From positions 16,401,501 through 16,465,500 of the forward strand of contig NC_088356.1 in the NCBI RefSeq assembly GCF_036884655.1: a stretch of DNA of 64,000 nt, in the 5' to 3' direction. This document shows, in pieces, positions 25,001 to 37,000 of this stretch. Under the pieces are notes generated by a model, which saw only the letters and a list, made by a program, of their open reading frames with translations, did no database searches and was not told the origin of the DNA. Every line of letters begins with the position of its first letter. Position 1 is the first letter of the stretch. The DNA comes from Musa acuminata AAA Group. Lineage: Eukaryota; Streptophyta; Magnoliopsida; Zingiberales; Musaceae. The position numbers and the translations under genes are program-made.

Positions 25001-28000
25001 GAAGTGACACTTCAAGTGTTTTGTCTCCATGGAGAAGAAAAAACACCCTCTTAAGCTAGCAACTAAGCACCTTAGATAAACAAACTATTTTTATTGAATT
25101 AGAAAAGTACATGTTTCCAAAAATGAGCTAAAGGGTTTACTAATATGTCAATTTGTATGACGGGCCATAAATCCAAACCTAAGTAGAAACAATAATCCAT
25201 CAAATACATTGAGAAATATGCTAAAAATATCAAAGAAATCCCTCCCCAACTCGACTATGATTATTGTTGTTCTTGTTCCTAAACTCCTAAGCTTAAGCAC
25301 CAAATAGGAGAATCTACACCAATAAGGCTATCAACCCTTATCATGGGACATGTTATCTATAGTGTCAAGCTAGAATCGTTTTAGAAATTAGATATAATAT
25401 TTTCCTAACTAACATGAGTTTTCTTTCATCTTCTAACTTAATCTCCAACCTATCCTCTTGAATCTTAAGACTCTTTTAATTCTCGTTCCTTGCCTTTTTT
25501 TTGTAGGATTTCTAGATTGGCTAGAGTTGAGGGCAAAAGGGGTAACTCACTTAGGAAGCAGCCCCTAGGGCTAGGGTTTGGAGTCGTATAAACGCATGTA
25601 GCCTCCATATCTTTAGGAACAAGATCTATCTACAATTACAGCCATATGGCCGACTTCTAGGAGGGTGGAACCCCTATAGCGTTCCAAGGATTGATCCCCC
25701 TCAAAGATCAATCTACATAGAATTCCTCTGGGGTTCTAACATCTGGTATCAGAGCAGCGATCTTACTGCTTTTGCCGCCACCCCTGCAACCCACCACCAG
25801 CCAAGCAATTCCCATAATTGCTCTTGACGTCGCCATCTCTACCGTCATCTTCTATCGTAGATCAAATCAATCTACTGCCATTACCTCCAATTGCATTAAG
25901 AGATCTGGTATTCTCCTATCACCAATACCTTATGCTACTGTAATTTTCCATTCAAAATACCAAGAAGAAGTCTTTTTATCTATCCCGTGCTATAAATTCC
26001 TTTCGCCGTAAAAGTTATCATCTTTACGAACGAAGGATTGCTGCAGAAAATTTTAACCTTATATTATTGCTTATAACCGAGCTATTTGTTATCCTTTTTA
26101 AACGAAATTTCTTATACGCTTCATAGATTGTCTTGGCTTCCATCTGAGATTGATATATTAAGAAATTCATCTATAAAACGTTCTTGTGTTACTGAAAATT
26201 TTCATCACAAACCGCTAAAATTTTTCAACAAAAATTCTGCTATCACAACTTGCATCGATTTCCTTGCTGTTATACTGCCGAAATCTTCTTGATCAAATTT
26301 GTCATTATTGTTGTTATCAAAACCGAGATTTTGCTGTCAAATTCCCTCCTCAAATCTTACGATTTTTGTTAAAAATTTCATCGTGAAACCGCTGTTTCTT
26401 CGATGACAATTCTGCTCTTACAAAACAGCCACAAAACAAGCCTAAACCGCAGCCAACATACAGCAATCCACCAACCCTTTCGGCCACCACTTCTCTCAGC
26501 CGATACATGCCTTTAACCCGACAACAAAAGAGAGATCTTAACATTACAAATTTGGAGGCATATACTATGATATCTGAGGAGGCAATCAATGCTAAATTCG
26601 AAGCCTTCGAGACGCGAATGGAGAATAAGATTCGAACTCTCTTTACCGAACTCAGTTTGGGCCGACCACTGAGCCCGAAGAAATCACATCAAGGAGAGAG
26701 CTCTGACCGAAAAGATGACTTCCAAGAGGGGAGGCTCTGTGACCAATCCCTACTATCCACGCATGAGGGTGGACTTCCCTAGATGGGAAGGAGATCTGAT
26801 TGGTTGGATCTCGCGCACGGAACAAAATTTTCGGTACCACAAAACCGCGAACGCATCTATGGTGGAAATTGCGGCTATACATCTTGAAGGGGATGCCATA
26901 CAGTGGTTTGACTGGTTTAAACACACTCATGGAGTCCTCTCATGGCGACAATTCAAAGAAGGACTGTTGATCTGCTTCGGATCAATCAATTACGAGAACA
27001 TTGACGGACAACTAGCAAAGATCCAATAAACCTCCACCATTCAGGAGTACCAAACTAGGTTTGAAAGGTTATCTAATCAAACTCGTGATTGGTCTGAAAA
27101 ACAGCTATTGGGGACCTTTATTGAGAGCTTGAAGTCGAAGATCCGAGGAGAAGTTAAAGCGTGACAACCGTACATGCTTATGGCAGCCATCTCTTTCGCA
27201 CGACTTCAAGAGGAGCGATTGAACCATGAAGCCCGGAGAACTAGGGTCGCTCCCCGACCATCAATACCGAAACCCTCAGCCAATCGAGCCCCTGCACCAA
27301 AAAAGTTGACAAGAGAAGAGCTTCGGGAGCGATCTGCGAAAGGGTTATATTGGTATTGCGACAAGCCGTGGAGCCATGAGCATCGTTGTAAAAAAGGGAG
27401 ACTTATTGTGATTGAACCAGTAGAAGAAGATGTCATTGAACATCCAGAAGAGAGCCTTGAACATGAAGAAGAAGATGCAAAAGAAGAGCCACAACCGACC
27501 GACTTTATGGTACACGTGCTAGCCGGTTACTCAAAACCCACAAACGATGAAAGTTGGAGGCCTTCTCAAACAACAACTGATCATTGTTCTCATCGACACG
27601 GGCAATACTAATAACTTCCTAAGCAGTAAGGTTGCAGCTTGAATGGCTCTCCACATCGAAGGTTGTAGCAAGTTCGACGTAAAGGTCGTCGACGACAGAA
27701 TCCTAAAGTGCGACCAAAGATGCCCGTAGGTGAAACTATTACTGCAAGACCAAGAAATTGTCGCCGACTTCTTCCTCCTACCAATTGATGATTATGAGGC
27801 CGTGCTTGGCATAGAATGGCTGACGACGCTAGGTGACGTCTCTTGGAACTTTTCCAAATTAATTATGAAATTCTACTGCAAAGGCAAACAGATCATCCTA
27901 CGCGAGAAACGCGAAAGCAACGTAACCACCATTTCGACCCAACGAATGGAGAAAGTTTTACACAAGGTAAATGGTGGCTTTTTGATGCATCTCCAACAGC

Positions 28001-31000
28001 AACCAAAGGGGAAGAAAATAGAAATTGAAGGTCAAAATCTTGTCCAATTGCTTGCTGAATTTACCGATATTTTTGCTGAACCGGATGTTAGAACCCCAGA
28101 GGAATTCTATATAGATTGATCTTTGAGGGGGATCAATCCTTGGAACGCTATAGGGGTTCCACCCTTCTAGAAGTCGGCCATATGGCTGTAATTGTAGATA
28201 GATCTTGTTCCTAAAGAGATGGAGGCTACATGCGTTTATACGGCTCCAAACCCTAGCCCTAGGGGCTGCTTCCTAAGTGAGTTACCCCTTTTGCCCTCAA
28301 CTCTAGCCAATCTAGTGATAATGCATCTACAACAACGTTTTCTTTCCCTTTTTTGTGAATAATTTCATAATCAAATCCTAGAAGTTTGGTTACCCATTTT
28401 TATTGCTCAGGGATACCTTCTGCTCCAAAAAGTACTTGAGGCTTCTATGGTCGATTTTAATTTGAAATCGTCGGCCGATCAGGTAAGATCTCCACCTCAT
28501 TACTACGTGCACAATGGCGAGCATCTCCTTATCATATATTAACATTTTTTGATGAGAGGGAGACAACGTCTTCCTGGTGTATGCGAGTGGTCGACCATCT
28601 TGCATGAGAACGACTCCAATTCCAACTCCAGATGCATCGACCTCAATGATGAAGGGTCGATTGAAATCAGTGATTTAAAAAGCGCTAGGCGACAAAAGGC
28701 GCTAAGGTCCAAAAACGCCCGAGGTGCTAGGCGCTCGCCCAAGCGCTCGCACGAGCGAAGCGAGACGCTAAAATATAAAAATATATAATATAATTAATAA
28801 ATATAATTATTTAAAATTTTAAATAAAAATATACTATTAAATTAAAAAAAAATTAACAGTATTAAAATCAAAATAATATATTATTAATCTAATAAGTACA
28901 AATACTATTATTAGTATACTGTTAACAGTATAGAGAAGGAGAAGAAGGAAGAGGAGTGTAAGGGGGTGCTGATTGAGAAAAGAGGAAGCGGTAGCGGCAA
29001 CGGCAGCGACAGTAGCAACGAGAGCGGGAGTGTAAGGAGGCAGCGGGAGCGGCGAGCGACGACAGCGGCAGTAGCAGCGAGCAACGAGCAGCGAGCAGCG
29101 ACAGCGACGAGCAACGGCAGTAGGAGCGAGAGCGGGAGCGGGAGCAGGAGCAGCGAGCAGCGGGAGCGGCGACAGCGGCAGCGAGCAACGACAACGGCGA
29201 GCAGCAGGAGCGGGAGCGGCAATGAGCAGGGTTAGGGTTGGGCAGCGACAACTGACATCGATTTTAGTTGGTTCGATTGAACCAACTAACCACCGGAGAC
29301 CAAACCAGACCTAAAATCTTGGTTCGGTCGCCTGGTTTAACCCAGGCGCTCGCTCGAAGCGCCCAGCGCTTGGGCTTGAGCGAGCGCCCAGGCAGCGCCT
29401 CTTTAAAGTGCGCCGCTTGGAAGTGAAGCGAGGCGCTCGGGCCTCGCCTCGCCCGAGCGCCTATGCAAGCGCCCGAGCGCCTTTTTAAATCACTGGCTGA
29501 AACCTGGTAACGCTAGTACCGACGTGGTCGTCATGGTTACCTTAAGTTTGTCGAAGGCAACGGAGGCTTTGTTCGACCATTGGAAGGCATCTTTTTTTAA
29601 TAGAGAAGTGAGAAGTGCACTTAGCTTCCGATAGTCCTTCACAAATTTTCGGTAGTAGCCCGTTAGTCCAAGGAACCCACGTAGTAATTTCACGTTTGTA
29701 TGTTTCGGCCAACCCTGCATTGCTTCAATTTTTGTTGGGTCTACCACCACTCCTGATATTATGTGCCCAAGGTACTCTACTTTTTGCTACAGAAAGCTGC
29801 ACTTTGGCTGCTTAACAAAAAGAGTATTCTCCCGAAGGATCGTCAAAACAATCCGTAAATGCTGAAAGTGAGTCTAAAGAGAAGGGCTATAAATGAGAAT
29901 ATCATCGAAAAATACCATCACAAATTTACGAAAAAAGTTCCGAAAAATATCGTTCATGAGACTTTACAAGGTTGAAAGAGCATTAATGAGTCCAAAAGGC
30001 ATTACCAAAAATTCATAATGGTCGTTAAGTGTGCGGAATGCAGTTTTTGGAATGTCGTATTCACATACCTGAATTTGGTGGTAACCGGATCGAAGGTCCA
30101 ACTTCGTAAAGATTCGAGCTCCGTTTAACTCATCAAGAAGTTCATCCACCATTGGTATTGGGTACTTGTCCTTGACGGTGATGTCATTTAAAACTCGATA
30201 GTCGATGCACATCCGTCAAGTTCTGTCCTTCTTATGCACAAGTAGTACCGATGAGGAATAGGGGCTGCAACTTGACCGAATCACCACTGTTTCAAGCATC
30301 TCCTTTACAATCTTTTCAATTTCATCCTTCTGGAGGTAAGGATAACGATACGGCCGAGTGTTCGCTGGTGGTTTGCTCGGAAGAATTAGAATCTGATGGT
30401 CATGTTGCCGAGTAGGCGGAAGATCGCCCGGTTCAACAAAAATATCGATAAATTTAGCAAGCAATTGGGCAAGATTTTGACCTTCAATTTCTATTTTCTT
30501 CCCCTCTGGTTGCTACTGGAGATGCATAAAAAACCCACAATTTACCTTGTGTAGAACTTTCTCCATTTGTTGGGTCGAAACGGTGGTTATGTTGCTTCCG
30601 CGCTTACCGCGCAGGATGATATGTTTGCCTTTGCAGTAGAATTTCATAATTAATTTGAAAAAGTTCCAAGAGACATCACCTAGCGTCGTCAACTATTCTA
30701 TGCCAATCACGGCCTCATAATCATGAATTGGTAGGGGGAAGAAGTCGACGATAATTTCTAGGTCTTGCAGTAATAGTTTCACCTGCGAGCATCTTTGATC
30801 GCACTTTAGGATTTTACCGTCGACGACCTTTACATCGAACTTGATGCAACCTTCGATGTGGAGTGTCTTCTGAGCAGCAACCTTGTTGTTTAGGAAGTTA
30901 TTAGTGCTGCCCATGTCGATAAGAATAATGATCGGTTGTTGTTTGAGAAGGCCTCCAACTTTCATCGTTTACGGGTTTGAGTAACCGACTAGCGCATGTA

Positions 31001-34000
31001 CCATAAAATTGATCGGTTGTGACTCTTCTTCTGCATCTTCTTGTTTATGTTCAAAGCTCTCTTCTGGATGTTCAATGACTTCTTCTTCTACTGGTTTAGT
31101 CACAAGAAGTTTCCCTTTTTTACAACGATGCTCGTGACTGCATGGCTCGTCACAATGCCAACATAACCCCTTCGCAAATCACTCCCGAAGCTCTTCTCTT
31201 GTCAACTTTTTTGGTGCAAGGGCTCGACTGACAATAATGGGGGCTAAGGGCTTCGGTATTGCTGGTCGGGGAGAGACCCTAGTTCTCCGGGCTTCATGGT
31301 TCAATCGCTCATCTTGAAGTCGTGCGAAAGAGATGGCTACCATAAGCGTGTACGGTTGTCACGTTTTAACTTCTCCCTGGATCTTCGGCTTCAAGCCCTC
31401 AATAAAGATCTCCAATAGCTGTTTTTAAGACCAATCACGAGTTTGATTAGATAACCTTTCAAACCTGGTTTGGTACTCTCCTGAATGGTGAAGGTTTATC
31501 GGATCTTTGCTAGTTGTCCGTCAATGTTCTCGCAATCGATTGGTCCGAAGCGGATCAGCTATCCTTCTTTAAATAGTCGCCATGAGAGGACTCCATGAGT
31601 GTGTTCAAACCAATCAAACCACTGTATAACATCCCCTTCAAGATGTATAGCCGTAATTTTCACCATAGATGCGTCCGCAATTTTGTGGTACCGAAAATAT
31701 CGCTCCGCACGCAAGATCCAACCAATCAGGTCTCCTTCCTATCTAGGGAAGTCCACCCTCATACGTGGATAGCAGGGATCGATCACAGAGCCTCCCCTCT
31801 CCTGGAAGTCATCTCTTCGGTTAGAGCTTTCTCCTTGATGTGATTTCTTCAGACTTAGTGGTTGACCCAAGCTGAGTTCGGTAAAGAGAGTCTGAATCTT
31901 ATTCTCCACTCACGTCTCGAAGGTTTCGAATTTAACATTGATTGCCCCCTCAGATGCCATAGTATATGCCTCCAAATATGTAATGTTAAGATATCTCTTT
32001 TGTTGTCGAGTTAAAGGCATATATCGGTTGAGAGAAGTGGTGGCCGAAAGGGTTGGTGGATTGGTGTATCTTGGCTGCGGTTTAGGCTTGTTTTGTGGCT
32101 GTTTTGTAAGAGCAGAATTGTCGTCGAAGAAACAGTGATTTCACGACGAAATTTACAGCAAAAATCGAGAGATTTGAGAAGGGAATTTGACAGCAAAATT
32201 TCGATTTAGATAACAGCAATGATGACAAATTTGATCAAGAAGATTTCGGCAGTATAACAACAAGGAAATCGATGCAAGTTACGATAGCAGAATTCTCGTC
32301 GAAAAATTCCAACAGTTTGTGACGAAAATTTGCAGCAGCACAAGAACGTTTTAGAAATGAATTCCTCAATAGATCAATCTCAGATGAAAGCCAAGACTAT
32401 CTATGAAGCATATAAGAAATTTTGTTCAAAAAGGATAGCAAATAAATCGGTTAAAAGTAATAATATAAGGTTAAAATTTTCTGCAATAATCCTTCGTTCG
32501 TAAAGATAATAACTTTTACGACGAAAGAAATTCGCAGCACGGGATAGATAAAAAGACTTTTTCTTGATATTTTGAATGAAAAATTACAACAGCAAAAGAT
32601 ATTGGTGATAGGAGAATACCAGATCTCTTGATGCAATTGGAGGTGACGACAATAAATTAATTTAATCTACGCCAGAAGATGACGGTGGAGATGGCGACGT
32701 CAAGAACAATTGCGAGAATTGCTTGGCTGGTGGTGGGCGGTAGGGGTGGCAGCAAAAGCAGTAAGATCGCTGCTCTGATACCAGATGTTAGAACCCTAGA
32801 GGAATTCTAGCGGGGCTGCGTTGAGGGCAGTCAACACACGCGCGACCATTTGGGGGAAAACAAGCATGAAGATGTAGGGAAAAGGAGTCGCTCGAAGGAG
32901 CGGGCATCTGAGATTGGCATTCAGAGGAATGGCCAACCCTTCGCGCAAGAGGGACCACGAGAACAAGCTTAGAAGAATGCGTAGCGCAAAGGCTGGGATG
33001 GCCAAGTTCGAGCTACGGCTCGACGTTGACAACCATACTTGATGATGCTCAAGGCAAGCGAGGCGCTTGGTAAAGAATGAGACCATGCAAGGTGGAATGA
33101 ATTGCTCAGCGACCGAAAGAGTTGTGCAAAACTCACAGAGGTGAGGGAAATTACTAACTCGAAGAATTCGATACTCATGCATGGGCTTATATGCGGATGA
33201 TGGAATGTTCACGGTCATCCCAAGGCGACCAAAACTTAACGCCATGGAGCATTGAAACTTTCTCTTCGGCATGTAAAGGATATGTCCGTAGGAGGCTGAA
33301 GTGTGCAGCGAGTTCAGCACGTTGCTAGGTCTTGAGTGGTGCAGCGGGGGCTGTATTGACGTGGAGTCGCAATCTAGCAAGTGTGTTTGCAGGAGGCAGA
33401 ACAATGCACAGTTTGTTCAGCAAATCGGAGTAGTCCAAGGGGATGATGGTCTCCGAAACTTTCAGAGAGAAAGAAGTGAAGAGAGATGTTGCTCCAACGG
33501 GATAGATATCCAGAAGGGATAGGTCCCGGTTCTCCAAAGGGAGAATCATGTGCAACAGACCGCACATGTTGAGGAGGAGTACCTCAAAAACAACAACTCC
33601 ATGAAGCTCAATGGACCGAGCGAGCGGTGAGGAGTCATCGCATGATCTCGCTTGAGAGAATGCATTGGTAGATGCATTGCGAGATCATGTAGGGGAATGA
33701 CCCAAAGCAACATAACTGAAGGCACACTTGGAGTCGATATGAAGATCAGACTTAAGAGAGGGCAAACCCGTGGAATGGTGGGCGTGAGGGCCACCATCAA
33801 CTCAATGCAAAACGAGGAGCGGAGCAACTTGAGTGTAACTTGGCGAAGTACCCAAGCCGCATGAAGGGAGCCGGCATAGAAGATGGAACATGGAGTGGAG
33901 GCATAATTCTTTCCTTAGACAGAGGTCAAAGACATGAACTCTTGCATAGGCAAGAGCAGGATCATGTTGTTCCATGGGTCCTTCATTCTGATGGAGCGGA

Positions 34001-37000
34001 CTCATCTTGTATGGTGTCAAAGACGAAGGGAGCTTCTGGGCACATGCACCTTATCTCGGAGAAGCATTTGATGGAGGAACTAAGGCGACTCAACTTGCGG
34101 AGGCGAAGTTGGGTTCAGAAGGTCTTGACACGAGGCAAGAGGACACGAAGGCGGATACTCTTGAAGAATATGCCATAGTGTTGCCATGCAAGTTCCCATG
34201 AAGGAAGCGATGCATAGCGAAGATTGTGCTGTTAGGGGCAGAGGCCCAGGATCCAGATAATGGTGCTTCATTTTCAGCGAAGTCAGTGGACTTCGGGAGC
34301 TACTAAGCGATGGACTGTCCTAGAGCAGTGCTTCATCTAGGTGTGACCCAAGAGCGGGTGAATGAAGGTCGATTGCTGAAGGAGCGAACAAAATCGAAGG
34401 TGGAAGAGACTCTGCGATGTATTTGTCGAGGCCATACATAGAGGGATCATAATTCGAGTTCATCCCACAAGGATCAGAATGCAATGGAGATGTCACCAGG
34501 AGGCGACATGGTGCAACGGATCGTGGTGGAATAGTTCGTGGCAATGCGATACACACGAATCAAGTCCCGTGAGGGACTATATCATACAGAGGTATGATCA
34601 GGAGCTATTGGGAGCGCCACTTCGGTGAACAACACGATGACAAGAAGGACTATGGATTCAAGGAGTGAAGGCCATGGTACCGCAGATGCGGGTCTTCCGT
34701 GCGTGCATTGAGTTTTGCATCGGATGAAAGCCTTGGTTATCAGCATATGGGGGCTGTGTTCCACTAAGGGAAAAGTTCGAATGCAAGTACCAGTGAGTCC
34801 CAAGGGAGAGACTTGATCATGCAGAGGTATAATCGAAGCAGCTGGAGAGTTGGACTGCTCCAAAGCCCATATTCGTTTAAGAGAGCCCGACGAATCAGAG
34901 GACAAGGTCGAGTAAGCGAACGTTGCTACCAAGGAAGCTAAGAAGAACAGAATCGATGCAAACCCTAATACATGATGGTAGAGGCCATGCATGAGAGTTA
35001 CAATCTGTCTTTCTATCGACAAAATGGAGCTGCTTGGATAACACAGAGGTGTTGAAGCAGGGGGTCGAAAGGGTCGAGTAAGCGATGATGAGTCCAAAAG
35101 GACTTAGCTACCCAAAATCAAGCATCAGTTAGAATGGAGGTGGACTCGGAGGAGAGCCACAGGGACATATCTATTGATCGTGAAGAAAATGGATGCAAAT
35201 ACGAGGCGACGGATAGTAGGGCCATGGGCATAGCAACGCCATGGTACCGCAAAGGCGAAACTTCCATGAAAGTCATTGATCCCTTACTCTCATTGAGGGA
35301 GAGCGCTTGTTCGTGAAAGGGGCCGAGGAGGTACAGTATACAGAGGCAAACTCCAAATATCGAGACAAGGTTGAAGGTTAAAGGCCAAGGAACTTCGACC
35401 GATGTCAACGAGCTTCTCATCAAAATAACCGAAAGTGAAGGACTTCGGGTCATGCAAGAGTGCACGACCATGGAACAAAGCAGGCAGTATGCGGTGTTGC
35501 ACCTTTGCTACTCAGTGGAGTAGACGACAGGGTTGATAGAGAAGACGATACAATCCTAGAGGCGACCAAAACTATTAGAGACTTACTCCAAGTTGGGGTG
35601 AAAACTTCCTGCATTCCAGAAGTTTGATGGCATTGAGAAGGTGAATCACAGTAGCTAACTCAATGCAAGGAGTACAAACACTTCGAGTGATTCAGAAGTG
35701 TGAGCAAAGAGTAGGCGAAGGTCAGTAACCAGCTCGATGCATGGAGTACAACCCTTGAGGAGGCGGGCGAAGTCAAGTAACTATTGTCTTCTCAACTCTT
35801 AAGAGAATGGGCGAAACCGAGTACCCCAATTCTCTTATCTATCCAGTAGAGGAGCTCTACACAGGTTCAAAGACCGTTCGAAGATAATGAAAGACAATAG
35901 TTGTCAAATCCTCACCAATGGTGATCAGTGCTACTGAGAGTAGATTATCCGCTTCATTTCCCAACAGAATGTCAATCGAAAGCAGAAGTGATGCGAATCT
36001 ACTTGGAAGTGACAACTAAGTGAAATAAAAGTCGATAGACAAATTTTGTGGAGGAAAGACCCAAAGCTTCTAAAGTTTACGAGGCGTTGCTCGTTAAAGC
36101 TCCAACAAGCATCCACCCAGTTCAAGCAGCATGAGGCATTTGAGAGACTGGCGCATAGTAAGGATGGTTTTTTCCTTCATTTGGAGGATCCGCAGGAACC
36201 AACAGGGATCAACACAACTCAACCAACCCTACACTAGAGTCAGAGTCATTGGCGAGTGGAAACAACATAGCGAATCAAAAGTTCGACTACTCAACAACAG
36301 CAACGGAGAGCAGTTGGGAGCCAAGAGGCGCATTGCAGTTGGAGCAGAAGATTGAAGACTCAGCAAAGGCGAGGAGTTGCAGTGTCGGCAAAGGCTTCGA
36401 CGAGGACATCGAAGGAATAAGTGGGGGAGAATGTCACGGACAAAATTCTAAACAGGATGTTTGATGTAATACTTATGTATGTCCGTGTCTTTTGGTTTGT
36501 TCATACTTTGCACAGCATGTAGAGGGACGGTTAAAGGCTTACCAACCCCATTTTAGTTGGGTTTGGTGGTCGTTTTAGGCTTGTAAATAAAGGTTGTGTC
36601 ATGTGGACACTTATGAGAGATATTCGGTTTGTAGTGGATCATTTTGACCCTTTGTTGTGCAACCGTTCAGAGCTTGTAAAGTCTGTTTGTAATTTACATT
36701 GTCTATTAAGTGTTTCCTGAAATGTTTGCTTGTGGATCCCGAGTGAGGCGCTTTCTCTAACCCGTTTTCTCTTTTGTAGGTCCCAAGGGACCATGGGAGG
36801 TTTTGGGGAGGCTGACCTTTGCGGACGAACACGTAAGGGTACCGCACGACTTAGGCAAAACCAGCTAAGTCCGTGACAAGGGTTGGGTCCTACTCAGGAC
36901 GGACACGTAAGCGTACCGCACGACTTAGGCAAACCCAGCTAAGTCCGTGACAAGGGTTGGGTCCTACTCAACCAAGAAGCAGCTAATAAAAACCCTGTGA

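Larger units (their letters stand above)
25742..28085 (+). mobile_element. Chromovirus B internal region, truncated
   Basis: Leader of about 760 bp, then gag and protease. The sequence ends in the spacer before reverse transcriptase, where the inverted LTR of element C begins at 28086. B is therefore a partial Ty3/gypsy element interrupted by a relative in opposite orientation. Confidence 0.8.
28316..32785 (-). mobile_element. Chromovirus C internal region with a nested inverted-repeat element
   Basis: Minus-strand order from the right: PBS (32772-32783), leader, gag, protease, reverse transcriptase and RNase H, then directly the 3' LTR. Integrase is deleted. An 831-bp element sits between RT and RNase H. 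It has the same family and layout as A (57012-62145) and B. Confidence 0.8.

Noticed and set aside
28911..29251. Leu/Ser-rich (-) and Gly/Ser/Arg-rich (+) frames
   Set aside because: Shadows of the purine minisatellite inside the 831-bp inverted-repeat element.
32796..35502. Minus-strand frames up to 202 aa
   Set aside because: They lie antisense to LTR element D, have no recognisable domain and no splice or start context; treated as chance frames in a repeat.
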